The notes under the pieces are model-generated. The model had not been told where the DNA came from. It was given only the letters and a program-made list of their open reading frames with translations, and ran no database searches. A DNA stretch of 64,000 bases from an uncultured Cohaesibacter sp. (GTDB taxonomy: Bacteria > Pseudomonadota > Alphaproteobacteria > Rhizobiales > Cohaesibacteraceae). Position numbers and translations under genes: made by a program. Every line of letters begins with the position of its first letter. Position 1 is the stretch's first letter. Of this stretch, positions 35,901 to 44,272 are shown one piece after another. The stretch is from contig NZ_OY782507.1 of NCBI RefSeq assembly GCF_963677725.1, positions 4,090,501-4,154,500 of the forward strand. Reading direction: 5' to 3'.

Positions 35901-38504
35901 GACCAACGTGTCGGTGACTTCCTTGGCCTTGGTTGCAACGCTGACAGAGAAGCCTTCGAGACGGGAATCAAGAACGGTTTCGATTTCACCAGCACGGGCA
36001 AACAGGGTCTGGTCAAGCGCATTGATGCGCTGATCCATGGACTGGGTGAGGGTGTCGAGGCGGTCGCCAAGATGGCTGACAAGGTTGGTGCCCTGAACAC
36101 CGATGACGTCGTCAAAGGCCTTGACGCGCTCTTCCATCGCCTGGCGAATGCTTTCGCTCTGGCCTTCGAGGGCCGCGGTGAGTTCGCCGCCGGTGGCTTC
36201 GAACAGTTCCTTGACCTTGGTGCCGCGCTGGGCGATGACCTTGGCGATTTCCGAGCCGACCATAGCGAGCCGTTCGGTGACTTCCATCGACCGGCTGTTG
36301 AGGGCTTCGCTGGCTTTGCCTGCGGCCTGATCGAGCTGCTCGGTAATGGCTGTGGATTGACCTTCGAGCATCGAGCCCATGGTCTGGGTGCGCTCGTCGA
36401 GAATGGACCCAAGCGAACGGGCATGCTCGTTAAGCTGCTTGTCGAGTTCGCCACCCTTGACGGCTACGGTTTCGTGGATCCGCTCTGCGGTCTGATCCAG
36501 CTTGCTGGTCAGTTCTTCGCCACGGCTGGTCAGGGTTTCGACGATGCGGCCGCCGGTCTCGTTCATGTTGTTGGTCAGGCCAGAACCTGCCTGAGAGATC
36601 GACTGAGCGATGTTGGAGCCGGTTTCGTCGAGCTTCTCGTTGATTTCGTTGCCGCGCAACGACAGATCCACCAACAGAGCATCGCCAGTGCCCTTGAGGG
36701 CTTCGGAGACCTCGGAAGAGCGTTCGGTGATGGCGGTGACAATCTGGGTGCCCTGATCGCGAATATTCTCTGCCACTGTCGAGCCGGTCTGGGACATGCT
36801 CTGGGTCATGGTGGCGCTGATTTCGGTCAGGCTGCCGGTGACATTCTGGCTGATGGACTTGAGCTCGGTGGTAAGCGCGCCGCCGGTATTGGCCAAATTT
36901 TCGGTGACTTCGGAGCCAATGGTGCGCAGTTCGTTGGTCAGGGTGCCGCCGGTGTTGGCGAGATTTTCCGTAACCTCGGAACCGATGGTGCGCAGCTCGC
37001 CGGTGAGGGCCCCGCCGGTATTGGCGAGATTTTCCGTGACCTCAGAGCCGATGGAGCGCAGCTCGCCGGTGAGGGCTCCGCCGGTATTGGCAAGATTTTC
37101 CGTGACCTCAGAGCCGATGGAGCGCAATTCGCCGGTCAGGCTTTGGCCTGTATAGGCGAGATTCTCGGTGACTTCGGTGCCGATAGACTTCAACTCGCCG
37201 GTCAGGTTGTTGCCTGTGACGCTGAGATTGTTGGTCACTTCCGAGCCGATGGCCTGCAGGTTGGTGTTCATATTCTCGCCGACCTGCGAAATGTTGGTTG
37301 TCACTTCGTTGCCGGTTTGGGACAGGGTGGAGGTCAATTCCTGACCTGCACTGATAAAGCGGTCTGTCACTTCGTGGCCGATGCTGGCCAACTGGCCGGT
37401 CAAATCGGAACCGGTGATTTCCAGCTTCTGGGAAATATCGGTGCCGGACATGTTCAGCTGATCCGTGATGGACTGGCCGGCAGTGGACAGGGACGAGGTG
37501 ACATCAGCGCCGGTTGAGGACAGGCGGTCGACCAGATCGGAGCCGCGGTTGGAGAGCACATTGACCATGGTCTCACCGGCATTGGCCAGTGCGATGGTGA
37601 TCTGCTCACCTTTTTCTGCCAGCGACAGGGTCACACGGGAGCCTGCGTCGGACACGCTCTTGGAAATGGATTCGCTCGTCGTGCTCAATTCGTCGGAGAG
37701 GCTGGTATGGGCACCGTTGATCGAGGCACGAACCCGCTCGGAATTGGAGACGATGGCTTCGCGTTGGGTGATCAGTTCCTCAATCAGCGAGCGAATGCGC
37801 AATTCATTCTCAGAATAGGCACGCTCCAGTGAGGAAACCTCATTGTGTACCATGACTTCCAGCTCGGACGCGCGGGCGAGAGCACGTTCGATGCCGTCGC
37901 TCATGGAAGCGACTTCGCGGCGAATGGCCTGACCGACATTGACGACGGATTCCTTGGCGACGCTTTCCGGCTCAACCAGACGCATGGCCACTTCGGTCAT
38001 GGTGTGGGAGACCTGGCGCATCTCATGGGACCGCACAATCATGTAGGCCATCATAAAGAACAACACGACAGGCAACACGATGGCAGCCAGTGCACCCAGT
38101 GCCATCGGGCTTTGCAGAATGGCAGCAGCCCCACCGGAGGCGAGGAGCGGTTGGCCAAAGGCAATATAGAAGGCACTGCCAGCGATGCCAGCCCAGATAA
38201 CGGCGAGCAGGGTGGCAAACCAGTATGGTGCGGAACTTGCCGGTCTTTGCAGGCTGTGCAGCAGATGGCCAACCGATTGCTGGTCGTCATTGGCCGGGCG
38301 TGGCCGACCAGATGGGGCGCGTGCCTCCGACTTGCTCTCGACCTCGCTTGGGGCAAGATCCGTGGCCGCAACCTTGGCCATGTCGTGTTTGCCGCCGTCG
38401 CCCTTTGCCTCTTGCGTCTCGTCGAAATCGAGTTTCAGCGCGTCTTCAACCGCCGACAGAGCCGCTTCTGTCGGATCCTGAATCTTTGGAGACTTATTGA
38501 CCAT
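32925..38504 (-). CDS. GPR/RgsE-like growth pole ring protein (giant coiled-coil membrane protein)
   Basis: A 1859-residue protein. The N-terminal cytoplasmic part (1-92) is acidic, followed by two membrane helices (about 94-116 and 134-157). Then come roughly 1450 residues of apolipoprotein-like amphipathic helical repeats, a Pro/Gln/Arg-rich linker of REPRQEP units and a conserved C-terminal domain of about 130 residues (GGWVSDLLRRASQ to ASGRLG). Size, topology and repeat type match GPR of Agrobacterium and RgsE of Sinorhizobium, which form a ring at the growing pole of these tip-growing bacteria. Automated annotation often calls such proteins kinesin-like; there is no motor domain. Two perfect-period internal repeats (22 and 33 residues) are described separately. 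Orthology to GPR is inferred from architecture. Confidence 0.72.
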   Translation of the reverse strand: MVNKSPKIQDPTEAALSAVEDALKLDFDETQEAKGDGGKHDMAKVAATDLAPSEVESKSEARAPSGRPRPANDDQQSVGHLLHSLQRPASSAPYWFATLLAVIWAGIAGSAFYIAFGQPLLASGGAAAILQSPMALGALAAIVLPVVLFFMMAYMIVRSHEMRQVSHTMTEVAMRLVEPESVAKESVVNVGQAIRREVASMSDGIERALARASELEVMVHNEVSSLERAYSENELRIRSLIEELITQREAIVSNSERVRASINGAHTSLSDELSTTSESISKSVSDAGSRVTLSLAEKGEQITIALANAGETMVNVLSNRGSDLVDRLSSTGADVTSSLSTAGQSITDQLNMSGTDISQKLEITGSDLTGQLASIGHEVTDRFISAGQELTSTLSQTGNEVTTNISQVGENMNTNLQAIGSEVTNNLSVTGNNLTGELKSIGTEVTENLAYTGQSLTGELRSIGSEVTENLANTGGALTGELRSIGSEVTENLANTGGALTGELRTIGSEVTENLANTGGTLTNELRTIGSEVTENLANTGGALTTELKSISQNVTGSLTEISATMTQSMSQTGSTVAENIRDQGTQIVTAITERSSEVSEALKGTGDALLVDLSLRGNEINEKLDETGSNIAQSISQAGSGLTNNMNETGGRIVETLTSRGEELTSKLDQTAERIHETVAVKGGELDKQLNEHARSLGSILDERTQTMGSMLEGQSTAITEQLDQAAGKASEALNSRSMEVTERLAMVGSEIAKVIAQRGTKVKELFEATGGELTAALEGQSESIRQAMEERVKAFDDVIGVQGTNLVSHLGDRLDTLTQSMDQRINALDQTLFARAGEIETVLDSRLEGFSVSVATKAKEVTDTLVERTSNFEKDISSRLDGFEQNISGLTMNFASKADTLNTTLDERTSKLDEALDVRARQINDTLLDRTRDLAAAYSKGQQDINETMDNRLTMVGETLSRQAHDLTETLSDRVAEINVSLGSKVFEVAETLDSRSAQIEAILNDRMNAISTNFATESAKARDSLASTLTQASSAITEKTENFNAVLGSRSAELSSILDEKGNAVIQALDSRSENITSTFQKAGESIIQSLSSRGGEIAKAVAMESARASQTLAETGDGLVAAITENSSRATESLDHSANRAVQAINESSDRTVNAVSSTTEQAAQTLSENAQRAVEAMEGSTQRTVSAVSSTTEQAAQTLSENAQRAVEAMEGSTQRTVSAVSGTTEQAAQVLSENAQRAVEAMEGSTQRTVNTLNSNTDRTAQVLAESAQKASEALSNSANETLTAMEDNSKRTVEALTISSEQARAALEASSSNLVRSIAQSSHDAIVNLDNSNKRLVDAVRTSTEEAASSLNSTNELLRNDGTEIVERLKNANDTLSELLLNAGHSLSTIETSLSAQTSQFRDVVDTVVNQAGASAQQLTGQVSDLRSVSGNILDQVATLTNKFEEQASALINTTQMMESANQRLEGNVDERRSALVAMTDDLTQRTEAIEGVLNSFTSVIANTLNTAESRARDVGMLLSQSTEGVSKEVMDQLEQLRINTASEGRRAAESIRAAQQDLNEEMLQSMADANNRFEKATQDIRTITQEIRRDLDTTRAELRNGLAELPDETREATGAIRRVVSEQIDALKELSRVVQRHGNSFDSLPAGRSSQQASAPAPRQSAPAPQTTRQPEPPARNPEPRQEPRQEPRQESRQEPRPEPRNDYAPAPRDDDDNRSGGWVSDLLRRASQSDDGFPQPGDAAALAPLSKEIVRGIDGQNQEQAWESYRRGEGGSFTRRLYTLKGQQIFEDVRMRYQRDNDFRTTVNRYVADYERILDDISRKDRDGSNTMNYLTSETGKVYTMLAHASGRLG
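34741..35037 (-). repeat. Three 99-bp tandem repeats in the GPR-like gene
   Basis: Near-identical copies start at about 34741, 34840 and 34939. Each encodes a 33-residue unit beginning near AQRAVEAMEGSTQRTV and ending near TTEQAAQ. Low divergence between copies suggests recent expansion or gene conversion. Confidence 0.85.
36885..37160 (-). repeat. 66-bp tandem repeats in the GPR-like gene
   Basis: Copies start at about 36885, 36951, 37017, 37083 and 37149, each encoding a 22-residue unit of the form IGSEVTENLANTGGALTGEL plus two residues. Twenty-two residues is the classical apolipoprotein amphipathic period. Copies weaken towards the outer ends. Confidence 0.88.
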
Positions 38505-39080
38505 GTCTATACCAGCCTTGTCTTACTCTATACTCGCCACTCCATTGGTCGCCACGGATCGACGAACAATGTCGATCTTGCCTCGCAGGCGCCAATGCTT
38601 CCCCTCTTTGCAAAAGGGGTCTTGCAATATCTTGTTCTAGCCGCATCAATTGACCCGCAACCACGACTGTCTCATGGCCTTGTGGCAAGGCGATGGGCAG
38701 GGGCTCTCTGGATCAAAAAATTGTCTGTCGCTATCAGTCGATATACCGGAATAGCATCGTACAGGCAGAGCAAAGGCAAAGGAACAAGAAATTTCTGACC
38801 CTTGGCCGCATTTGTTCAACAATTGGTGCCAGAGGGGAAGGGACGTCACTGCGTTGTGATAGGGCGTTAAGGTTAAGAGATTGGAAAAATGGAATTTTTA
38901 TCGACAATCCGCTCATTGACCGGGTTTCGTAATCCAGATGGGGACCGCGGAAATTTAATTTGTAATCGGAGGCCAAAATCGGCTTTTATGGTTAACGCGG
39001 AAATGCGGAAGCCGTCGTCGGGCGAATCCTGATCGGAGTGCTTTGAAATGGTCGGCAATATGTAAAAAGGGTGGAACTCC
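38505..39080. other. Divergent intergenic region between the GPR-like gene and an Hpt gene
   Basis: About 575 bases with no convincing gene; short frames present lack ribosome binding sites or family features. It should contain promoters for both neighbours. ATGGTTAAC at 38988-38996 reads on the minus strand as GTTAACCAT, a CtrA-like half-site, but the second half is not at the right distance. Confidence 0.4.
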
Positions 39081-39389
39081 ATGGCGCGACTGGACCTTGA
39101 GCATCTGGCTCGCCAGACGATGAATGATGCAGAATTGCAGCGGGATGTGTTGCAAATTTTCGAGCAACAAATGAGCGAAAAAGTGATGGATCTCGAGCGA
39201 GGCGAAAGCGCGGTGAGAGATCTGGCTCATAGCATCAAGGGGTCTGCTCGCGGGGTGGGGGCGTTTGAGGTTGCGCTATTGGCAGAAAAGCTCGAAGCAA
39301 AAGGCCTGACGGACCCGGCGCTTGTGGCGCAGTTGCGGCAGGCGATTGCAGCTGTGCTTGAGGATATCCGGGTGCTCCTTCATCGTTGA
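39081..39389 (+). CDS. Hpt domain histidine phosphotransfer protein
   Basis: A 102-residue protein consisting only of an Hpt domain, a four-helix bundle that shuttles phosphate between response regulators and kinases. The phosphorylated residue is His50 in the signature AHSIKGSARGVGAFEVALLAEKLE. No kinase or response regulator gene is adjacent, so it is an orphan relay protein. It lies between the GPR-like gene and a ferredoxin gene. It is too short to be ChpT, the larger CtrA-pathway phosphotransferase, and resembles instead single-domain Hpt proteins of Alphaproteobacteria. The ribosome binding site (GGTGGA) is moderate. Confidence 0.85.
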   Translation: MARLDLEHLARQTMNDAELQRDVLQIFEQQMSEKVMDLERGESAVRDLAHSIKGSARGVGAFEVALLAEKLEAKGLTDPALVAQLRQAIAAVLEDIRVLLHR

Positions 39390-39548
39390 GCCGGTCATGC
39401 CTTTTTGATACGGGCAAGATGTGCCTTGCGATGAAAAGTGCGTGATGGACCCGCCGAACCCGCTCTTTCCTGCAATGGCGACCTTTGACTCACTGGCAAA
39501 TTGCGCTATAGCGGAAACTGTGACCAATTCAATCAGAGATGTTATCCA

Positions 39549-39869
39549 ATGCCGAAGATCAATTTTATCGCTTTCGACGGGACCAAATATGAAGTGGACG
39601 CTCCCAACGGGGCTACGGTGATGGAAAGTGCCGTGAAAAATGGCGTGCCCGGCATCGAGGCTGAATGTGGCGGTGCCTGCGCTTGCGCGACCTGCCATGT
39701 TTATGTCGATGAAAGTTGGGCCGAGAAAACCGGCGATCCGGACCCGATGGAAGAGGATATGCTCGACTTTGCGCAGGATGCCAATGAAGCCAGTCGCCTG
39801 TCCTGTCAGATCCGCATGAGTGACGAGCTGGATGGAATCGTGATCCGAATTCCTGAATTTCAGGCCTGA
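39549..39869 (+). CDS. 2Fe-2S ferredoxin (adrenodoxin/ISC type)
   Basis: A 106-residue ferredoxin. The cluster ligands follow the pattern C-x5-C-x2-C with the fourth Cys far downstream: Cys40, Cys46 and Cys49 in [16 protein letters not shown], and Cys86 in SRLSCQIRM. Cys44 is an extra, non-ligand cysteine. The [15 protein letters not shown] end and the 106-residue length match the ISC-type or FdVI-type electron carriers of Alphaproteobacteria, which donate electrons to iron-sulfur assembly or cytochrome P450 systems. No isc genes are adjacent. The ATG at 39549 is preferred over one 48 bases upstream that adds an unrelated Cys-containing extension. Confidence 0.93.
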   Translation: MPKINFIAFDGTKYEVDAPNGATVMESAVKNGVPGIEAECGGACACATCHVYVDESWAEKTGDPDPMEEDMLDFAQDANEASRLSCQIRMSDELDGIVIRIPEFQA

Positions 39870-39902
39870 GCACTGATTCTTTGTGAGGACGGATTTTTTC
39901 TC

Positions 39903-40412
39903 ATGAGCGAGCTGAATGCGGCGAATCAGGCTTTCCTTGATGCCTATCTAGACACGCTTTCCCCGCAGTTGCGTGGCGCCATGACCGCTCGGTATGTGGC
40001 CGCCGACTATTTTTGCGCGGATGAGGAAAATGCCAATCTCTGCGCGGATCTCGTCCTTCGGGATGAGAAAAGAGCAACTTGCGGTCTTGCCCATTGGGCC
40101 GATAGCGGACAAGAGCGGATGCCGCAGGTTGGCGATTTGCTGATCGTCCAGAATTGGGACCGTGCCCCCGTGGCACTGGTTGAGCTGATTGCCGTCGATC
40201 GTCTGCCTTTCCATGCCATTGATGCCGAGTTTGCCGCCGCCGAAGGGGAAGGCGACAAGAGCTATGATTGGTGGCGGGAAGTCCATTGGGACTTTTTCGC
40301 CAGAGAATTTGAAGAGATTGGTGGCGCGATGCGCGATGATGTTGAGATCATCACCGAGCGTTTCCGCCGCCTTTGGCCCAAGGATTCCTCCGTGACGCCT
40401 GAAGGCAATTGA
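39903..40412 (+). CDS. ASCH domain-containing protein
   Basis: A 169-residue protein with an ASCH fold (a PUA-like barrel), a domain predicted to bind RNA. Family features visible are LVLRDEKRATCGLAHWADSG (about residues 49-68), PQVGDLLIVQNWDRAPVALVEL, then the acidic EFAAAEGEGDKSYDWWREVHWDFFAREF, the usual end of the domain in this subgroup. Family members of this size are annotated simply as ASCH proteins; some related proteins hydrolyse acetylated nucleosides, which is not shown here. It starts 34 bases after the ferredoxin stop, in the same direction, so co-transcription is likely. Confidence 0.85.
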   Translation: MSELNAANQAFLDAYLDTLSPQLRGAMTARYVAADYFCADEENANLCADLVLRDEKRATCGLAHWADSGQERMPQVGDLLIVQNWDRAPVALVELIAVDRLPFHAIDAEFAAAEGEGDKSYDWWREVHWDFFAREFEEIGGAMRDDVEIITERFRRLWPKDSSVTPEGN

Positions 40413-40513
40413 CGGCGTCCTCTTTATTGCTCTCGCATTCTTGCATTGACCTTGGTTTGGCTGTTCTGGCACATTATTTTCAAATTACTGAATATAATGT
40501 CTGATGGTGTGCC

Positions 40514-41170
40514 ATGACTTCGAATTGCTCTTCCACTTGTTGCGGCAAAAAGCGCTCTTTGTTCGGTGGTTTGATGCCGGTCGGGGTGCATTGGATCTGT
40601 GGCTTGCCAATGGTGAGCCAGCAGCGACAGAAGATCGTGCCTTTGGCAACCGGGGATGTGGTGGAGATCGGCTTTGGGTCTGGTCTCAATCTGCCTCATT
40701 ATGATCATGCAGCGGTGTCCAGTCTGATTGGTATTAATCCTGATGATGGTTTGCCCGCGCTTGGGCTCAAGGCGATTGCTGCGCAACCGCTGCCTGCGCA
40801 ATTGTTGGTCGAGAGCGCGGAAGCCATGTCTTTGCCATCGGCTTCAGCGGATTCGGTTGTGGTGACATACAGTCTATGTTCCATCCCGAATATCACGGCG
40901 GCTTTGGCGGAAATCCATCGCATCTTGCGGCCCCAAGGACGGCTTTTCTTTTGTGAGCATGGGCGCTCGCCCAGCAGATTTGTGGCGCGGCTGCAGGATG
41001 GGTTGAATGCCCCATGGCGCTTCTTGGCGGCGGGATGCCACCTTAATCGCGATCCCGGAGCCTTGATACAGGCAGCAGGGTTTGAGATTGATCGCTATGA
41101 TATTTATGACCTGGGGGTGGGCACCGGCATCATCGGCACTCACCATCTGGGTATTGCCCGCAAGCTATAA
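40514..41170 (+). CDS. Class I SAM-dependent methyltransferase
   Basis: A 218-residue Rossmann-fold methyltransferase with motif I DVVEIGFGSGLNLPHYD (about residues 48-64) and motif II/III SADSVVVTYSLCSIPNITAALAEIHRILRPQGRLFFCEHG. It belongs to the UbiE/METTL7-like group, but the substrate is not identifiable. The N-terminus is unusually rich in Cys (TSNCSSTCCGKK), atypical for the family; it may bind metal, or the start may be misplaced, but no better downstream Met is present before motif I. It is followed head-on by the next MFS gene with 1 base between stops. Confidence 0.86.
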   Translation: MTSNCSSTCCGKKRSLFGGLMPVGVHWICGLPMVSQQRQKIVPLATGDVVEIGFGSGLNLPHYDHAAVSSLIGINPDDGLPALGLKAIAAQPLPAQLLVESAEAMSLPSASADSVVVTYSLCSIPNITAALAEIHRILRPQGRLFFCEHGRSPSRFVARLQDGLNAPWRFLAAGCHLNRDPGALIQAAGFEIDRYDIYDLGVGTGIIGTHHLGIARKL

Positions 41171-41171
41171 G

Positions 41172-42404
41172 TTATTCTGCTGGCTGTTTGATCGTTGGAT
41201 CGCTAGGCATTGGTGCTTTGGTGATCTTGCCGATCCATTCGTGTCCTTCGACCGGATTGCGCGGCACCAAGCGGGCCAGCACCAGCGAGATGCCCGCCAT
41301 CCCTGCGCCAAGGAAAAAGACCGCAGATGGGTTGACCAGCCAGATCAGGCCAAACAGCGCGGGAATGAAGACCGCCGCAATATGATTGATGGTGAAGGCG
41401 ACGCCTGCGGTTGGGGCCATGTCGCCGGGATCGGCAATCTTCTGGAAATAAGTCTTCATGGCAATCGACATGGCAAAAAAGCCGTGGTCGATGACATAGA
41501 GCACAGCCGCCGCCCATGGATTGCTGACGAAGGCGTAGGACAAGAAAACGAGGATCAGCCCGGTATATTCAATGGTCAACATGCGGCGCTCGCCAAAGCG
41601 GCCAATGAATTTACCGATTTGCGGTGCAAAGAACATGTTGAACAGGCAGTTGATCAGGAACAGGGCCGAGACTTCGTGCACCTGATAGCCGAATTTCTCA
41701 ACCATCATGAAGCCTGCGAACACAGTGAAGATCTGCCGACGTGCGCCGCCCATGAAGGTCAGGGCATAATAGAGCGAATAGCGCTTGCGCAGGATCAGTT
41801 TCTTGCGCTGGGGGTGCGGTGCTTCAAATTGCGGGAAGGTCAACCACAGGAAGCCAACCATGGCAATGGTGAGCAGGCCAGCTATGCCAAACACCATTTC
41901 AAAGGATAGATGAAATGTCTTCCAGGTGATGAAGATGATGCCATAGGCGATCAGCTGGGCAATGGCGGCGACCGACAGGATACGGCCCATCATGGCCGGT
42001 GCCTTGTCCTTTGGCAGCCATTGCAAAGCCAGCGACTGGTTGGCGGTTTCGTAATAATGGAAGCCGATCGACATGATGATGGTGGTGAAGTAAAGCCCCC
42101 AGACCGATGGCAGGAAGCCGGTGATGGCCACCCCGACGCCGAGGGTTAGCAGGGCCAGCAGGGCAAAGGTCTGCTCTCGCACCAGCAACAAAAGGAAAAT
42201 GGCGGTGAAGGCCAGAAAGCCCGGAATTTCGCGGATCGATTGCTGAATGCCTATTTCGCGGCCGGTAAAGCCAACCTCGTTGACTGCGAAATTGTTGAGC
42301 AGGGTCCACCAGCTGGCAAAGGAAAGCTGCATTGCTGCGCTCATCAGCATCAGCATGACAAAGGGCGTGCGCCATTTGCTGTTGGTCGGATTGCTCACAT
42401 TCAT
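41172..42404 (-). CDS. MFS transporter
   Basis: A 410-residue major-facilitator protein with twelve predicted helices. It opens WRTPFVMLMLMSAAMQLSFA and contains the loop 2-3 region REIGIQQSIREIPGFLAF. Helix-breaking loops include ALQWLPKDKAPAMMGRILSVAAIAQ and IGKFIGRFGERRMLTIEY. It does not match a well-known subfamily, so the substrate is unknown. The ATG at 42404 has an AAGGCC site at good spacing; the earlier ATG at 42419 lacks a site. It ends 1 base before the methyltransferase stop, in convergent orientation. Confidence 0.85.
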   Translation of the reverse strand: MNVSNPTNSKWRTPFVMLMLMSAAMQLSFASWWTLLNNFAVNEVGFTGREIGIQQSIREIPGFLAFTAIFLLLLVREQTFALLALLTLGVGVAITGFLPSVWGLYFTTIIMSIGFHYYETANQSLALQWLPKDKAPAMMGRILSVAAIAQLIAYGIIFITWKTFHLSFEMVFGIAGLLTIAMVGFLWLTFPQFEAPHPQRKKLILRKRYSLYYALTFMGGARRQIFTVFAGFMMVEKFGYQVHEVSALFLINCLFNMFFAPQIGKFIGRFGERRMLTIEYTGLILVFLSYAFVSNPWAAAVLYVIDHGFFAMSIAMKTYFQKIADPGDMAPTAGVAFTINHIAAVFIPALFGLIWLVNPSAVFFLGAGMAGISLVLARLVPRNPVEGHEWIGKITKAPMPSDPTIKQPAE

Positions 42405-42901
42405 GGTCGAGGCCTTCATCTCAATTCACAAGAGGCCTGAAGCTATCAGGTGAGTGACTGATTGGTCAAATGACAATGATTTGTGGAGGTGATGGGAAGC
42501 ATTGATGAATGGGAGCTAAGCCAATCAGGGTAATCTAAGCAGGAAGCCGCCTATTCCTTTGGTTTTTTCTCTTAATGAGGTGTAATCATCAGACCCCAGT
42601 TTATAGGAATGTCGCTCATTTGAACGGGGGGCATTGCGGTGAAGGTCATCAAGGCTGATCAGCTTGACCATTTGCAAGGTCTGTTCGTGCTTTGATGGCG
42701 CATGCAATTCTGCTGGCATAGTAAAGGTAAGGGACACGTTGGAGGCGGTCCAGGGGGGCAGATCGGTGCTTTGCTCCCATTCTTTGATTGAGTAGCTCGT
42801 TGATAGTCCGACGATGGTCATAGGCCTTTGCTACCTTCCCTTTCGTGGTTTGACCGCTCATTGCGCCGATATATGAAAGCGCATATCTATGGGGACGCTT
42901 G
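42405..42901. other. Intergenic region with one doubtful small frame
   Basis: About 500 bases between the MFS gene and the VWA-domain gene, both on the minus strand. Apart from a low-confidence 98-codon frame (listed separately) nothing was recognised: no terminator with T-run, no repeat. Confidence 0.35.
42525..42821 (-). CDS. Hypothetical protein, doubtful
   Basis: A 98-codon frame preceded by an AAGGTAGC-type weak ribosome binding site on the minus strand. The product is hydrophilic, without signal peptide or membrane segment, and contains a stretch PPWTASNVSLTFTMPAELHAP that could form a beta sheet. No family is recognised. Codon use is not obviously typical of neighbours and the region is less GC-rich, so it may be a horizontally gained small gene, a remnant, or not coding. 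I include it because the surrounding gap would otherwise be unexplained. Confidence 0.25.
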   Translation of the reverse strand: MTIVGLSTSYSIKEWEQSTDLPPWTASNVSLTFTMPAELHAPSKHEQTLQMVKLISLDDLHRNAPRSNERHSYKLGSDDYTSLREKTKGIGGFLLRLP

Positions 42902-44080
42902 TTATCGCATCAATGCTCGCATGGCGTCATCAATGCCTTCGAGCGTAAGGGGGAACATCCGCTCCGCCATCAGCTCCTTAATCATGCCGATGGAATAGGT
43001 ATAGTCCCAATGGCGCTCGGGTGTCGGGTTCAGCCAGACCACCTTGTCATAGATATCTTTTATGCGCGTCAGCCAGACATGACCTGCTTCTTTGTTCCAA
43101 TGCTCCACCGAACCGCCGGGGTGGGAGACTTCATAAGGGGACATGGCGGCATCGCCGACGAAAATGATCTTGTAGTCCGCGCCGAATTTATGCAGCACGT
43201 CCCATGTGGGGATCTTTTCACTGTGGCGGCGGCTATTGTCTTTCCAGACATATTCGTAGAGACAATTGTGGAAGTAGAAATATTCCAGATGCTTGAATTC
43301 GGTATGGGCGGCAGAGAATAGCTCTTCGCAGATCTTGACGTGATTGTCCATGGAGCCGCCGACATCGAAAAACAGCAGAACCTTCACCGCATTGTGGCGC
43401 TCGGGTCGCATCTTGATGTCGAGATAGCCTTTATGGGCGGTGTTGCGGATCGTGCCATGCAGGTCCAATTCGTCGGCGCTGCCGGTTCGGGCAAACTGGC
43501 GCAGGCGGCGCAAGGCCACCTTGAGATTGCGGGTCCCAAGCTCGACGCTGCCGTCCAGATCCTTGAATTCGCGCTTGTCCCAGACCTTGACCGCGCGGCG
43601 ATGACGGCTTTCATGTTGGCCAATGCGGACGCCTTCGGGATTGTAGCCATAGGCGCCGAAGGGGGAGGTGCCAGCGGTGCCGATCCATTTGTTACCGCCT
43701 TGATGGCGATCCTTTTGTTCGGCAAGCCGCTGTTGCAGGGTTTCCATCAGTTTATCAAAGCCGCCGAGGGCTTCGATCTCTGCCTTTTCCTCGTCGGTGA
43801 GGAATTTTTCAGCCAGCTTTTTGAGCCATTCTTCAGGGATGTCTGCCTGCTCGACGGCGTCGGACAGGCTTTCCAGTCCCTTGAAGGTGGCGCTGAAGAC
43901 CTGATCGAACTTGTCGAGATTGGTTTCGTCCTTCACCAGTGACGCGCGGGAAAGATAGTAGAAATCCTCGACCCGGCTTTCGGCAAGATCAGCTTCCATG
44001 GCCTCCATCAGCATCAGATATTCGCGCAAGGAGACGGGAACCTTGGCCGCACGCAGCTCTGCGAAAAAATGAATGAACAT
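42902..44080 (-). CDS. VWA domain (CoxE-like) containing protein
   Basis: A 392-residue protein with an N-terminal helical half (about 1-200) and a C-terminal von Willebrand A-type domain of the CoxE-like family. The metal-ion-dependent adhesion site would be D-x-S-x-S; here it reads DVGGS (Asp239, Ser243), so the first Ser is replaced by Gly, although the second motif LFFDVGGSMDNHVKIC keeps overall shape. Such proteins pair with MoxR AAA+ ATPases to remodel or insert metal into targets; a MoxR gene is present in this window, 5 kb away and in the same orientation. The ATG at 44080 has an AGAGG site. The client protein is not evident. Confidence 0.85.
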   Translation of the reverse strand: MFIHFFAELRAAKVPVSLREYLMLMEAMEADLAESRVEDFYYLSRASLVKDETNLDKFDQVFSATFKGLESLSDAVEQADIPEEWLKKLAEKFLTDEEKAEIEALGGFDKLMETLQQRLAEQKDRHQGGNKWIGTAGTSPFGAYGYNPEGVRIGQHESRHRRAVKVWDKREFKDLDGSVELGTRNLKVALRRLRQFARTGSADELDLHGTIRNTAHKGYLDIKMRPERHNAVKVLLFFDVGGSMDNHVKICEELFSAAHTEFKHLEYFYFHNCLYEYVWKDNSRRHSEKIPTWDVLHKFGADYKIIFVGDAAMSPYEVSHPGGSVEHWNKEAGHVWLTRIKDIYDKVVWLNPTPERHWDYTYSIGMIKELMAERMFPLTLEGIDDAMRALMR

Positions 44081-44272
44081 GGTGCCTCTTCTCTGCCATC
44101 CGATGGAAAGCGGCTTTCTGCCTGATCCTTGAGTTAGGCCCAGTGAGCGGGCGGGGTCAAGTCGTCTATGGATTGAGACAGCCGAGTTGTGGCTCTCACT
44201 CTGGCGGCGTTTCAGACCCCGACCCAGAAAGAGGCCAAGACATAGACTAAGACATCGGCCCCGACTTCAGTT

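Noticed and set aside
34977..37517. An 846-codon open frame on the plus strand inside the GPR-like gene.
   Set aside because: It mirrors the repeat period of the real gene on the other strand; the composition (Gly, Gln, His rich) matches no family and no ribosome binding site is present. Long antisense frames are expected opposite repetitive GC-rich genes.
32925..38504. Reading the giant protein as a kinesin or motor.
   Set aside because: No P-loop or motor motif is present; the similarity is only in helical repeats.
38988..38996. GTTAACCAT half-site near the Hpt and GPR-like genes.
   Set aside because: The second TTAA is absent at seven bases, so a single half-site could be chance.
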